This document shows, piece after piece, positions 12,601 to 25,978 of a stretch of DNA of 64,000 bases. The stretch lies in NCBI GenBank assembly GCA_040954595.2, contig CM082588.2, forward strand, positions 5,952,001-6,016,000. The letters run 5' to 3'. The position numbers were made by a program, and so were the translations under genes. The DNA comes from Balanoglossus misakiensis. Lineage: Eukaryota; Hemichordata. Position 1 is the stretch's first letter; every line of letters starts with the position of its first letter. The notes beneath the pieces are model-generated. The model did no database searches. It saw only the letters and a list, made by a program, of their open reading frames with translations, and had not been told where the DNA came from.

Positions 12601-14250
12601 GCCGTGTGTTCGAAAGAGGGGTTTTCAACTTTCATTCAAAGCGCAGAAATTGATCTAATCGTCCTGATTGATTGTTTAAATCTCCTGGTAAACAATTTAA
12701 GAAAATATCGACAAAAACGGACATGTTTGTAGGCCTATTTCATAGCATCTCTGTTCCGTGTTTGGAGGGGCTGTGATACAATTGTCAAACTACAATGTGT
12801 AAGATTTCAGTTTTCGACATTTTGGAATTAAACTAGGTCAGTACAAAGATGGCATGTGGGGTCTATATTTAATTTCATCACGTCTTTTAAACCAAATTGT
12901 CCGGTCCTCAGACTTTCGGCTAATACGCGACCTACAGTGACCCCTCCGTCATACACAATGACCGCAAAATAAGTCAGTGATCGGATCGTATTGAGTAAAA
13001 AATGAGGTTCATCAGTACATTTCATTTGAAAAAAAGATATTTAAGACCAGTTATTTTTATCAGCGCAAACAAGATCACGTGAGCATAATTAGCATTTATT
13101 AAAATTCCATAGTATCTGTATTGACTACAACCGATTCTGTAACGTTATTAAATTTCTCAATCGTATCAAATGAGGCTATTTTGATTATTTTCACGGAATT
13201 GTTCATGTTCAGTTTTATCGGTGTATCGTTAAACCTTTAATCACACCCCCACTAATGAAACATGGAGAAGTTACGTAACGCCGGTGTTGTTTGTGATAAT
13301 TTCCAACATTTTGCGCCATTTTTAGATTGGACACGTGGCGAGCAGTTTGATACATCACATTTAAATTAAAGTGGGTGCTCCGTCGTATGTGGTGAATGAA
13401 AAGTTCGCCCTTGACGATTTCATGATTTCGCATGTTCTGAAATGCCATGCCTCTGGTATCATTTTTTTCTACAAATCTACCGCGCTCCAGATCGTCAGTT
13501 GCCGGGCTCACAGGATCCCCGTAGACCCTTTCGGGCTACAATATCGAATTCCCACCCAATTTTTATTAACAGTTCTTCAAAAGTGCGAATCATCATGAGT
13601 ATGTTAAGCTCGAGAAGAAATTGCCTCATCTTATAGTACTCACACCCACAGGCTGTCTTTCGCACACGAGTGTACACACAGCCCGTTTGGCATCACGTCG
13701 ACGTCACGTGACGTCAATAGAAGCAAATTCTAGCCTGAGGTAAAGGTTTTCCCTTGAACAAAATTTTCCCGCCAAATTGGATTTGGTAGTGTGTAAATTG
13801 GCCACTTAGCCCAGGATGTCCCAATTGGTGGTAAAACGTCTTGAAGCCGATAAGTGATAGATGATTATTCCAATTTAGAGAAAACAAGCGGCTGGCTCCA
13901 CTGGGGGTAACATATCACGAACACATAGACACGATTTCTCCGCAGTTTTTGACTGAAAGACGCGGAAACGCTCAAACTCGCGCGGGGACATTTTTAACCC
14001 GCCATAATATCCCCGGTGGCAAATCGATGCTAAATGAAAGCAACCTGTGAAAAAATTACAAAAAATAGCGAAATTAAGTCATAGTTTGCAATACCACGCT
14101 TGGTGTATTCACATGCCGGTGGAAGGCTGGCACAAAGCAAAAGATGCGTGAATTGATAGAGGAAGCCATATTAAAAGAAACGGGGAAACAACCGGGCGTT
14201 ATCAATCAATTATGCGGCGCTATTAGTGCAGACGACCAAGCGCCGAATTT
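9651..14250. other. Intergenic, scattered regulatory-like words, no gene
   Basis: No supported coding sequence. Visible words include a DR1-like GGGTCAGAGGTCG at 10542-10554, GGCGGCCATATTTGA at 10734-10748, the E2F-like TTTTGGCGGGA at 12171-12181 and TTTTCCCGCCAAATT at 13764-13778, and overlapping GTCACGTGAC and TGACGTCA at 13703-13716. Confidence 0.5.
13703..13716. promoter_or_regulatory. Overlapping CLEAR E-box and CRE
   Basis: GTCACGTGAC (13703-13712) overlaps TGACGTCA (13709-13716). The first matches the E-box palindrome bound by MiT/TFE and USF factors. The second is the full CREB/ATF octamer. Confidence 0.5.
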
Positions 14251-14264
14251 GTTGCCATGACAAC
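14251..14264. promoter_or_regulatory. RFX X-box
   Basis: GTTGCCATGACAAC is a full two-arm X-box of the kind RFX factors bind in ciliary and other promoters. Confidence 0.5.
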
Positions 14265-17200
14265 GTCAACAACAATAATAACGCGCTCTTTAATATGACA
14301 AAGGTGTCTCTTTCATGCGTGGAAGGGAAGGAGAGCTTGCGTTTTTCTGAGAAAAGAGAGATCCTTAAGTGAAATGTCACTCAGTATTCTACAAAATATA
14401 TGCTATAGTTCGTATCACAACCCGCCTGTGTCCTCCACTCGAAGAATTACGCAAACTTGGCAGTCTGGTCATGCGCGAACCTTTTCTGTACAAAGTGATA
14501 ATACGGACGAATTCTACCAGTTACTTTGTTTTTCACTTTGCACTGGCCGAGAAATCAAGAATACAATCTGCGGACCAGATGTTGTGCAATTAATAGCTCG
14601 GCCCCGTACATACGGTGGCTCCGCAGCCAGCCAGCCCGCCCGCTCGCCTGCCTGCCTGGAGATGGCGGCCATGCACCGCTGATCATCATCATTCGGGCCA
14701 GCGGTAGTTTCATGAGCTCGTACATGCCTCTCCATCAACCACGGCACACGTTGGCCTCCGACCACGTGCATACCAGGTGCACCGCGGCAATAATGCGCGA
14801 TTTCAAACCTCCTTTGAGTCGCGGCTGGTCATTCCAAAATTTGATGGACTTTTAACAGGCATGTCACGTGACTTCCATTTACAGTAACACCCTTTTTTGC
14901 AACACATCCGTCATATGCTCGTTTACTCTCTCTCTCCCTCTCCCCATCCCCCCTCTCTCTGGCACGACATTGTTAAAGAACTTTGTTTTTAAACACCACA
15001 ATATCACGGTGTCCACATTCGGGGCCTGACAATTTGATGGTGAGTTTGGCAAAATTGGCCCATCACAAAGCGCAAACGCGTCGAAGGTACCAGTGCGAGC
15101 CATCCATTACAACTGTTAGTGCCGATTGACATCTCAATATGGTCTTTTCCAAACACAGATGCCGGGATACCAGACGACGGGAAGCAATATTGCCACAAGC
15201 ACATGTCACCACCCCTAAAATAAAGAACATGTGCACCTGCTTTATGACCAATCGGCAGCGGGTAGGTTCAACGATTTAATAAAATCTGTCGCATTTCTAG
15301 TGCAGTTTCTGGCCTTTATGATTACCGACAGACACTTTTTTAGTTCTGTAGGTCCACTGGTATATTCGCTAATCTCTAAACAAGCCAAATGATCCTGAGG
15401 TAAAACTAAGCCTACAGAAACACACATTTATGCAAACTGAATTAAATGTCGACCAAACCAACATCTTTCGTTGAAGTCGTTCGATTCATTCTCCAGATAA
15501 ACACTCTTTGGTAGGTAGTGTCATGCATGTGTTAACCTTCTACACAGAAAGTATCACGTTTCTGTTAAAATCGTTTCAATTTAACAGAAAGACAATAGGC
15601 AAGGTTTTTTTTTACAATTGCAACTCAGCAATATCCTTAGTGGTCACGTGATTAGATTTCTGTTCCCTCGTTCCGCGCTGTAAAGACTTTCAAGTGGGCA
15701 ATCACAGAAACGGTAGCAAGGGAACCCTATCCCAAAGTTGACACCAATTCCTGTTCTTGACCGAAATACTGAGAAAAGGGGCACTGAAGACCCATCCAAA
15801 CTATCAGAGGAAATTTGAGAGATGTATGCATGGAACGTTTTCCGTCTAATCTGGAATTTAGTGAAGTACGATTGCGAGCGGTGTACAGGGTTATCCAGCA
15901 ATCTATTTCTTTGTATCAAGATATAGCTCAAGATAATAAGCCAAATTAACATTTTAATTAGATCATACTTTGAATGGCCCGCGCGCGTTAAGATATCTAG
16001 GATTCTTCACTGAACTAAAAGTACGACGCTAATGAGCAAAAAATATCGGCTTGTTGTAAGTTGTATCACAATCAGGTTTTCCAGCAGGGGAAGTGTTGTC
16101 AATCTCAACTGAGACATGATAGTCGTTTTGCTGTCACTCGGACAGATACTTAACTTTGACAGGTTGATTTCGAATCATGATGGCCGCCATTTTAAAATGT
16201 CAACAGTATGGGAATATAATTCATTGGAAATTATGCTGAAAAGAAAGATGATGTTCAATCCGTTTTTAATGCAAACTTCTTTCACATCAAAGTTTGAAAA
16301 GATATCAAGTATTTTTTATGAAAATACGTCAATCATGATGATTTTCCGTTAATTAAACTCAAACAAGGGCTGGCGCCAAAACACCAGAATTCTTCGTCTT
16401 AACTTCAGACACTGTTTTCTTTCTTCAAGTCAAATGTGATAAAAGTGTACCTGGAAGACGTTCCGCATTGCTGAATACGGATAAGGTGAAGTACTCGATA
16501 AAACTGCTTATTTTCGAGCAGGGAAATTTGACAACACTTGAACAAACAAGAAATGTCGTCCGCACACAACGAAGCTTTGTGACACTGTCTCTTTGCGAAG
16601 GGCGTCAACAAAAGAACAGGGGGAATTATCCCGAGTCAATTACACTACTGAGATAGTCTGTTATCGATATCTCGCTGGAAAGAGGGCTTGACTCGCGACT
16701 CCAAAGTCCTCCTGCAGAGCACTTCAACGCCTCGCGTGGCGCCATGCGAAAATCCTTCAGTAAGGTTTGTCACAACAACTTGATAGACTTCAGTGTCGTG
16801 TTTTTTTTGATGGAAGGAATTAGATGAAAATAGAAGTTTGTTTTTGCCGAGTTGACGCAGTGAGTTGTAGCTTACTGGAGGTTGATAACAGCTATCCCAC
16901 CGTCTAGGACTGCTGCCGAGTTTGGATGAAATGATGTTGTCATTTTTGACCAGCTGTACTTTGACGGTGCTATGGACTATAAAAACGTGCACGACAAACA
17001 CAAATGTAATCGTAATCGTAGTTATTTAACACTGAATGCCGTTGTGCATTATCATCTTCGCTCGGCAGAGGAGGGTCCGTGAATCATTTACCAAGCAGAC
17101 GAAAAATTTGAGTATTCGTAAAAAATGGCCGCCGATTAATTGTCTGGGGAAATTTTGTTTTAAATAGGACAACGAATGCGGCTGACGTACTTGAAGTAGG

Positions 17201-19334
17201 CTTCCCTCGAAGCTTTCTGTCGACTTTCGCTCAGACGACAGTTATAAATCAAAACTGTCCCGCGATATTGTTGCAAATTCCTACTTTATTAGCAGGGTGT
17301 TGTAATGCCACTGTCGTCCATATCCCAGAGAGCAATGAGAATGTCTGAGTAGCGAAATAGGCCCCTATGAAATCACTACGATTACTAGTCGGCCTAATCG
17401 GAGCGACCTCGAGAGATTCGCCCGCGCACTCCTTGCAAATAAACGCTAAACGTGACTCAATGTCCCTTAAATTATTAATGAAGTGAAAATCATGTACAAC
17501 CGAAATCAATAAAGTGACAACAGGGGAAGTCTTCAGCAGTACGACCCGTAACGACTGACAGGTAACTTCAAGTCTACCCGTTGTAAACAAACCTCTAGGG
17601 ATGTCGTGTATCCAAAAATGAGGTTAAAGCAAACTGCAAAAATTGTCGTCTGCGATCCGAGTCGTCAACTCTGCACATGCTTGCTCACCAGTTTTATAGC
17701 ACCAAATAGTTCATATTTACATTAACTTTTAGAGTCCAAATATTTTCGCCTTTTTCTCCTGAAAGTGTCAAAATCGACGCTGTTTACCTCACGCCGATTA
17801 AAATGCAAAGTAAGCTCCAGACCCGTGAAGTTTCGACGTCAAAAGACTCGAATGAACTATTACCTGCAGAAATTTACGGTAATGACTTCTCAGGCTTGAC
17901 TCGGTTGAAATTAATCGCCGCCCCCTCCACGTGCTTCCTACGCATTAGTTGGATAATTTGCAGCAGCGATTCTCATTCGATAGAAATCGAAAAACTCGAC
18001 AAATTTGTAGATGGATTTTGAAGTAAATCAGTCTTTCTAACCACTTTTGGAAGAGTCAGGCGACATAGATTTAAGAAAAATATGGACACTTTACTTAAAA
18101 TATAGTGACAATTTATCTTTACAGGTTCGTGTGATTTTCATCAAAAGCTTCATTTTCGCACACTATACTAACATATCGCTGAGCTGGCTTGGACAAAGGC
18201 AAAGCATTCTGCTTTTTTGCAATACTATAAATAAATGCAACCACCTCTAATTTACAAATGTCCGTAAGCGGTTAAGAAGGCGTGTCTATAGCATGTGGTG
18301 GTGAACGTTTTTTTCGCGTGGTCACTCAGGCGAAAATTTGTGATTGGCTACATCTCAACTTTCCTTGATATCTGTGACTAAATTTGCATAGATAACTTTG
18401 TAACTGTACCCGCTTCAGGAAATCTTCTGGGTAGAAAGTTTTTACCTTAGGCTGAATAGAACAAATCAGATGGATTTACAGATCTTTGGAAATCTGCTGC
18501 AGATCCGCATAAAATAAACTAAAATCCTCACCCTCCTCATCTCTTCTATTTTAAGTGACAGCTACTAGTTGAATAGTTGACAAGAAATCACGATAAATAG
18601 TCAGGCATGCAGCTCTATAGATCTCCAGCGAGATTACTCCGTATATGAGACGTCTGGGACGAGGATATGCAAATCAACTAAAGAACAACAACTTCTCGGC
18701 GGCGCAAGAGGGAACGAATATCTCATGGCGAAGGCGATTGTCGCTCGCGCATGTTAGCTATTAAAATGGCCGCGTACTGAGGTGTTGACCAGTGCACGTT
18801 TCAGCAATCAATTGTTCCTGTGTTACTTTTACGACCCGCAGAAAATATACAGCGTCTCGTCTGTTCGCAGAGGTATTTTTCATCAGGCCACAAATCGAAA
18901 AACGTGAGATTCCGAAGCACTGTCATCGTCTGGACAATGTCATGTGCGATTCAGAAATGTCTGGAAAGATGGATTTTTCCGTCTTGCACATAGACACATG
19001 GAATACACACAGAACAGAACAAGAAATATAATAAAATTATTGCAGTAAAGATTTATTGTGTGCAACTGTATCGTGATCACTTTTTTTTATCTGGCGGAAT
19101 TTCAAAAGATATTGTCACGAAATCTCGGGGAAAAACTGCGAATACTTTATAGGTTCAACACCAAATAAAGCACTCTGGGGAAATTCCCACAGAAATCTGC
19201 AGTGTGGTAACGTGAATGAGCTTCCGATGACGACGGTCACTGAAGCGTTCGACGTGTGCGTGGGCAGAACACGCACTTGTAAAGCTGTGCTTGGGCGACA
19301 GAACACCCGTCCCGACTCAGGACCAAATAAGCAA
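14265..19334. other. Intergenic, no gene
   Basis: No supported coding sequence. Words seen are GTCACGTGAC at 14863-14872, TGGCGCCAAAAC at 16371-16382, and YY1-like AAAATGGC-type motifs at 16178-16195, 17121-17134 and 18763-18774. The first matches the symmetric CLEAR/USF E-box. Confidence 0.5.
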
Positions 19335-21077
19335 TGTCACCTGAAAAATAGCTACGTAAACCCATCAATCTAGCAATCCAGCCTGACAGAGGCGTACTAG
19401 TGATACATAGAAAGGGATTTGAACGTAAATAAACGCAAAATAGCGGTAGCCAAGAGATTGGATCAGGAGCACACGAAGCGCACTGTTAGCTGCACGACGG
19501 CTACCTCAGAAGTGACTCAGAAGGTGGGAAGAGTTGCCTATGTGCGCATATGACATGTGACCTAGTCTCCGCCCCTCAATGTGTGAGTGACATACCATGC
19601 ACGGGGACCCAGTACCTGAAAATCAGGGATCTTGTCTATTTTTTCAATCACCTGTAAACCCATAGCATGAGCCCCTCAACACCATCACCGGAAAAATAGC
19701 TACGTAAACCCACCAAGCTAGCAATCCAACCTGACAGAGGCGTACTAGTGATGCATAGAAAGGGATTTGAACGTAAATAAACGCAAAATAGCGGTAGCCA
19801 AGAGATTGGATCAGGAGCACACGAAGTGCACTGTTAGCTGCACGACTGCTACCTCAGAAGTGACTCAGAAGGTGGGAAGAGTTGCCTATGTGCGCATATG
19901 ACATGTGACCTAGTCTCCGCCCCTCAATGAGTGAGTGACATACCATGCACGGGGACCCAGTACCTGAAAATCAGGGATCTTGTCTATTTTTTCAATCACC
20001 TGTAAACCTATAGCATGAGCCCCTCAACACCATCACCGGAAAAATAGCTACGTAAACCCACCAAGCTAGCAATCCAACCTGACAGAGGCGTACTAGTGAT
20101 GCATAGAAAGGGATTTGAACGTAAATAAACGCAAAATAGCGGTAGCCAAGAGATTGGATCAGGAGCACACGAAGTGCACTGTTAGCTGCACGACGGCTAC
20201 CTCAGAAGTGACTCAGAAGGTGGGAAGAGTTGCCTATGTGCGCATATGACATGTGACCTAGTCTCCGCCCCTCAATGAGTGAGTGACATACCATGCACGG
20301 GGACCCAGTACCTGAAAATCAGGGATCTTGTCTATTTTTTCAATCACCTGTAAACCCATAGCATGAGCCCCTCAACACCATCACCGGAAAAATAGCTACG
20401 TAAACCCACCAATCTAGCAATCCAGCCTGACAGAGGCGTACTAGTGATGCATAGAAAGGGATTTGAACGTAAATAAACGCAAAATAGCGGTAGCCAAGAG
20501 ATTGGATGAGGAGCACATGAAGTGCACTGTTAGCTGCACGACGGCTACCTCAGAAGTGACTCAGAAGGTGGGAAGAGTTGCCTATGTGCGCATATGACAT
20601 GTGACCTAGTCTCCGCCCCTCAATGAGTGAGTGACATACCATGCACGGGGACCCAGTACCTGAAAATCAGGGATCTTGTCTATTTTTTCAATCACCTGTA
20701 AACCCATAGCATGAGCCCCTCAACACCATCACCGGAAAAATAGCTACGTAAACCCACCAATCTAGCAATCCAGCCTGACAGAGGCGTACTAGTGATGCAT
20801 AGAAAGGGATTTGAACGTAAATAAACGCAAAATAGCGGTAGCCAAGAGATTGGATCAGGAGCACACGAAGTGCACTGTTAGCTGCACGACGGCTACCTCA
20901 GAAGTGACTCAGAAGGTGGGAAGAGTTGCCTATGTGCGCATATGACATGTGACCTAGTCTCCGCCCCTCAATGAGTGAGTGACATACCATGCACGGGGAC
21001 CCTGTACCTGAAAATCAGGGATATTGCCTATTTTCTCAATCACCTGTAAACCCATAGCATGAGCCCCTCCACACCAT
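19335..21077 (+). repeat. 348-bp tandem satellite, five copies
   Basis: The word GAAAAATAGCTACGTAAACC recurs at 19343, 19691, 20039, 20387 and 20735, an exact 348-bp period. Copies differ by only a few substitutions. The 5' edge of the first copy and the 3' end of the last are the most diverged, which is typical of array edges under homogenisation. Each unit contains a short GTGCA..TGCAC inverted repeat and TGACATGTGACC. No open frame spans a unit. A GTTCAAATCC word on the minus strand resembles a Pol III B box, but no convincing A box is present. Confidence 0.95.
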
Positions 21078-22057
21078 TGGGCTACCAAGCGCGCGTGTAA
21101 TGTCAGGTATTTCATGACAATATGGCCGAGAACTCACAATCGTACAGTCACCAGGAGTTCAACATGCGAAAATAGCATTTAAAGGTGTTTATTTATCCCA
21201 AACATAAAATTTAAACGCAAAATTGTCGAAACATGCAACCCAGTAAATGTCAGCGCCACGCGTTCGTTTGTCTAAAGGCCGATGCTGTTAAACCAGCACT
21301 AGGTTTTCTTATCAGACAAGAAAACACCATTTATCAGGCGCGAGCTCTCTAGGACTTGCCACTTTTCGTAGGTTTGTGGCTGCGGTTTGCCGCGCGCACG
21401 ACACCTAGGATATCGCCTCTTGCCACGACCGAGCTAAAACATATTTCAAAAGTACTGAAAAAAAAACTGTCATGGCATGTTTTGTCCATCAGGGAAGTGT
21501 TCGTCATGCTGAGTGAACTCGGCTGTCTAAACTCCATTACAATCTTTTACCTTAATTTTAGTACCATTTTTAAAGAATACAGAAGTGCAAATTTCTACAT
21601 TTTCTTCATTATTTTATGCTTGATTCGTAAACCTTTACATTGATCACCATTTTAAAAAAAAAGAATATTTGTCGATAATCTGTTCATTTCGCCCATTTAA
21701 GATATTGGTGTAACATTATAGTTGGCTTATGCCTTATTTATGTAGTTACGCCATCGAAGTTTCTCACATTACAATATAAAATTAGGTAAACTATGCAAAA
21801 AGAGCTGCATGAGGTAGCATATGGAGTCTATGAAATGTGTCGTCTGGTAAATTACGGCGGACCACCTGATGAATAACATAGCATTTTGAAAGGTCGGTAG
21901 TCTGCGCATTAATCACAAGTGAAAGTCGTTATTTCTGGACATCTGCATAGACTTGGGAATTGCGTTAAACGGTGACGTCAGTGGAATCTTGAATAATGAT
22001 GACATGCAACGCCCGCCAAACTTCTGAAGCTGCTACCCCAATCCCTTGGTGGAGTAT
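21078..22057. other. Intergenic, no gene
   Basis: No supported gene. A perfect CRE octamer TGACGTCA lies at 21973-21980 and GCCCGCCAAA (E2F-like) at 22011-22020. Confidence 0.5.
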
Positions 22058-22150
22058 CACCCCATTGCCTTGGCGGTGTAACGGTATTAGTCACCCCATT
22101 GCCTTGCTCGGGTAACGGTATTAGTCACCCCATTGCCTTGCTAGCTTGCT
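22058..22150 (+). repeat. 34-bp tandem repeat, about three copies
   Basis: CACCCCATTGCCTTG starts at 22058, 22092 and 22126, a 34-bp period that includes TAACGGTATTAGT. A more degenerate partial copy precedes it. Confidence 0.85.
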
Positions 22151-22660
22151 GCTTTCGCACTCAGGTCAAACCTGTTACATATTAGTGTTTTCGCAAACAA
22201 GAATCTTTGGAATATCTGCCAAACTCGGTTAACCGGGCTAAAAGCTGTCAGCCGGCGCCATTTTGACTTTGCCGGTCCTTCGAACAATTAAAGGAGAGAT
22301 GGCGTGACGTCTGCCACCGCCTATGCGAGTTTTCACTGCAGCGGAATCTGCCTCCGTCATCAATACCTGTCTTGGTTTGTCTCCCTTCCGTTTCTCTGTC
22401 TGGCGAGTTTTGGAAACGGCACCAGCGGAAGAATGAAACCAAGGCGGCAGAGGAAGTGACGCAGTGTGTTCGAAATTCGCCAGGAAGTGGCAGTGTCTAG
22501 CGTTCGCGCCTGACGTTCACCGCTGATGTCCGGTTGTCATGACAATTGAAGTGCCAATAACGGTGATAAGCACGTACTGACATCTTTCCGTAAACGTGTA
22601 GTGAAGTAAGCCAATCAGTCATAAAGATTTTGAAAGAGATATGTGTAATGTGATATTTAA

Positions 22661-22800
22661 GCAATAAAACACCCCCAGCCATGGTATATCACGAGATTTT
22701 GACCAGTTCACGACATATACGCACGAGCGATAGCGAGTGCGTATATGGAGTTGAACTGGTCAAAATCGAGTGATATACCATGGCTGGGGGTGTTTATTGC
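22661..22800. repeat. 140-bp near-perfect hairpin (fold-back)
   Basis: Left arm from GCAATAAAACACCCCCAGCC and right arm ending GGCTGGGGGTGTTTATTGC are reverse complements over roughly 60 bp each, with few mismatches. The loop lies near 22725-22736 (GAGCGATAGCGA). The arms include CCATGGTATATCAC and GACCAGTT. Such structures are typical of fold-back MITEs. No coding content. Confidence 0.9.
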
Positions 22801-22802
22801 TA

Positions 22803-22970
22803 TTATATTATGCCAGTATATTGAAACTTTGCATAATACATTTTAAAAAAGGCATTTTCTTTAACTATGATATATGACTGTGGTATATGGCTAATATATC
22901 ACGGTCACGTGTCGTGTCTCGACCAATCAAATAGCGTGATTTACACCATCAATATACTGGTATAATATAA
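22803..22970. mobile_element. Short inverted-repeat element
   Basis: TTATATTATGCCAGTATATTG at 22803-22823 is inverted with one mismatch at 22950-22970. The ~125-bp interior contains TATATCAC and GGTCACGTGT words and a CCAAT box. It starts directly after the 140-bp hairpin, so the two may be parts of one composite MITE. No target duplication is clear. Confidence 0.6.
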
Positions 22971-25968
22971 TTGTCATTTTTGTATCACCGGAGACAAAAG
23001 GGGAAAAATCAAAGAAACACGATATGAAAAATTACTTTTCGGAGGATTTTGCGATTTCAGAGAATGTGAGATTGTTCGTCTTTTCAGAAGAGAGATGAAA
23101 ATAAAGATTGTTTCAGCACATTATGGTTCATTTTCTAATTACAAAAAGTACACGTTGATAAAAATATGAAATATGATAACACATTTACGACACATTCTTT
23201 AACGCGGCCTTGTCCTATACAAATTGAGTTTTTACTGGCTAAGACGACAAATTGCTGGATGAGGGTTACCATGTGGGATAACTATTCCCCCAGATTTCAA
23301 CGTATTTGGTATTGTTCTCTTATGTCCTTCTTTGTATCTCTGTCTGTCTCGTTCTTCCGTATCTTTTCATCTCATCCCACCGTATCACTTTCTTTCCCAC
23401 ATTCATTTTCTCCCCTGGATAAGTTTCTATTTTCCCTGTAATCTTCCTTAGTTTTATCCACAAGGGTTTGTGCAATGCTAAGAGCATTATGCCTGGCGTG
23501 GTGTGGTTAATACGATGTATTTCCTTCTGGTTCGTCAGTCTGTAGCTTTCTGTTTCCCTGCATACCCCTGATTCGTGTCTGTGTGTCTGTCCCTGTGTGT
23601 GTGTGTCTGTCCGTCAGCCCGTTCTCGGTTTCTCCGCTAACCGGCCATCCACTAACCAAGACACCCGCGCTGGCAGTCACCTGTATTCAACTCACTCGAC
23701 GACACCATTAATTAAAGAGCAGACTATCGCTCTGCTCGATTCGGCGTGAACACATCCCCCGACGACACCTGAATCCAATTCATCGGTGCTCACAATATCT
23801 GAGATATGAAATCATCCACAAACCTCTTAGCTGTGTGACTTTGGCGGGATTTTCTTAAGCAGACGATAATTTTGCGGAAATGTCGACGCAAAGCTGATTT
23901 GTAGTGTCCATACACACCCGGTGTACTGTTGACATTCTCATAGAATGCCGTAGTTTCTTATTCTTTCATTAGTGCAGCATTGCGACGTTGTAAGAAACAA
24001 ATGTTAGCAGGCGGATTATGGGCAAATTATTATGGGCTTTAGGCTACTTTCTCTTTCTCTCTCGGATTTTTGAGATTTGATCAGACTTCGGCTTAGATGT
24101 TTGCCGCTTTCAATAAGTGACAACTTGGAATTAGTCAGGGTTTTGGGATTAATCGACATTTGCGAACGGAAAAAGAAGACTAACGGATTCGTGGGGTTCC
24201 ACGTGAACACACCATCCGTCGTTGCAGTCTAATTATGTTCGCTGTAATGCGAGGAAACGCGCACTCCGCGATTTCGAATCATTGTTCAAAACAGAATCTT
24301 GATTCGGGTTTTTTTCAGTGGTACAACCGAAGTAGGATGCAATTCCATACAGAATGCATCATTGGCGCTTGTTTTCGGTTGAGCTCTTGGATCTTGCACG
24401 AACAACTGCTGACGTATGTCTTCCAGCACAGACGCTACTGTTTCCATGCAAACGGGATGATTTGCTGTATGTTCGTAGTTGTGTCGATGAAATGACGTCA
24501 CTTTAATTCGGCCAAATAAAACGATTCCAACAATTCCGACCAAATTTTCTCGATCAAGCTTTCTATCCCTCGTGGCCACTGGGTGCAAAGTTGGCAGTGG
24601 GTATAGCAGGTGTTGTATATCTCGTCCCTGGAGTTACTTGGCACAATATTGGCATAATTACAAATGTACAATCAACGGCCATTAATGCCGCCCAAAACAA
24701 TCACAGCCAAGTTAATATTTCATCAGGAATATTGTCGATCGATAATGACATTCATAGCATAAACTAATCCCGCTTTGACACGGCTAATGCAAATTGGACA
24801 TGTCAGAACGCCAGACTTCTTACAACTTATCTTAAACACAGACAGGAATGCATGTTTCTGATATTTTCGCAAGACCACAAGTCACCAATCCAACGGAGAA
24901 ATCAAATGATTTGTAGTGTACTGTGCAGGTATTGAAATCGTGGATTGGGTGCCTTAGATTCCACTTCGAAATTCACAAGAGGGTGACGTTGTTTTATCGT
25001 TCCGGGTTGGTGCCCCTTGTTGTCCGCTTCCAACGCCGTCCCCGCGGGCATTCTTAACCAAAGGAGCGTCCATAATTTCCCGGTGAAATATGCCCGTGGA
25101 CAACGGACCGAACTGATAGAGAAATTAATCAATTTAATTGGGAGCATTTTCTGGCGGCTGGTGTCCGTTTCATACCGTTAATTAAAGATCCGAGATTGCA
25201 GCATCGCGCTGATGCAAAATGACGAACCGTGGTGACCTTTCACCCCGCACTAAACGCTGCCGACAATGGCTCCCGACTTCTTTAATTAAGTCCAATGGTC
25301 GGAAAGTAATTGTGATATTTTACAAACAGATGAGTTGATTCATCTTTTTATGATACGTTTGGTCATTTATCCCCAGTATTAGTCGAAAGATTTATCGCTG
25401 TATTACGGCGAATGACAGATTGTCAATTTCAACTGTTTGAGCTTTGCCATAGTATAAATATCCCCTTGACCAATACACGTCGAGAGTGAAATAGACTTTT
25501 TTTCCTGGGAAATTAAAGTAATTTGAGGTCAGGTGGGTAAATTGAACTTTTATTGGAATTTTTTGGAAGGAAACGCACATGTTTAAACCCGGTGCTTTAT
25601 TGAATGCCGCCCTCTTGAAATAGGACGGCTCGATATTGCTTATAACTGAAATTGGTACTCCAGGTTGCTTTCATAAAGCATGGCATATATTGTTTTCACA
25701 TGTTTTGCCATGGTCTTTGCAAAAGGTAGCTGTCAATATTTAACGCTTAAACTGTAGCGCAAAAAAATAATCTTTATTTTTGGTTCGGAACTCAAAAGAA
25801 TTTTACGTAAGATTACGTTTTTATTGTCATTGCCCGATAACAGCCGTCGCAGTCTATCTTTTCCAAACATGACACGAAAGGATCTCTTTATCTGCTTTTA
25901 ATTTTTTTTCCCCTAAAAGTCATCTTTACCCGCGGGAGTGCCACTGACGGACGAGAAAGGCAATCGCT

Positions 25969-25978
25969 GTCACGTGAC
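25969..25978. promoter_or_regulatory. CLEAR/USF E-box palindrome
   Basis: GTCACGTGAC within the longer perfect palindrome TGTCACGTGACA, followed by CC and then GCGCGCGCGC. Confidence 0.45.

Noticed and set aside
19335-21077. Regular repeats considered as a CRISPR array or tRNA/SINE array
   Set aside because: The unit is 348 bp with no short repeat/spacer alternation and the DNA is animal. The B-box-like word lacks an A box and the sequence folds into no tRNA.
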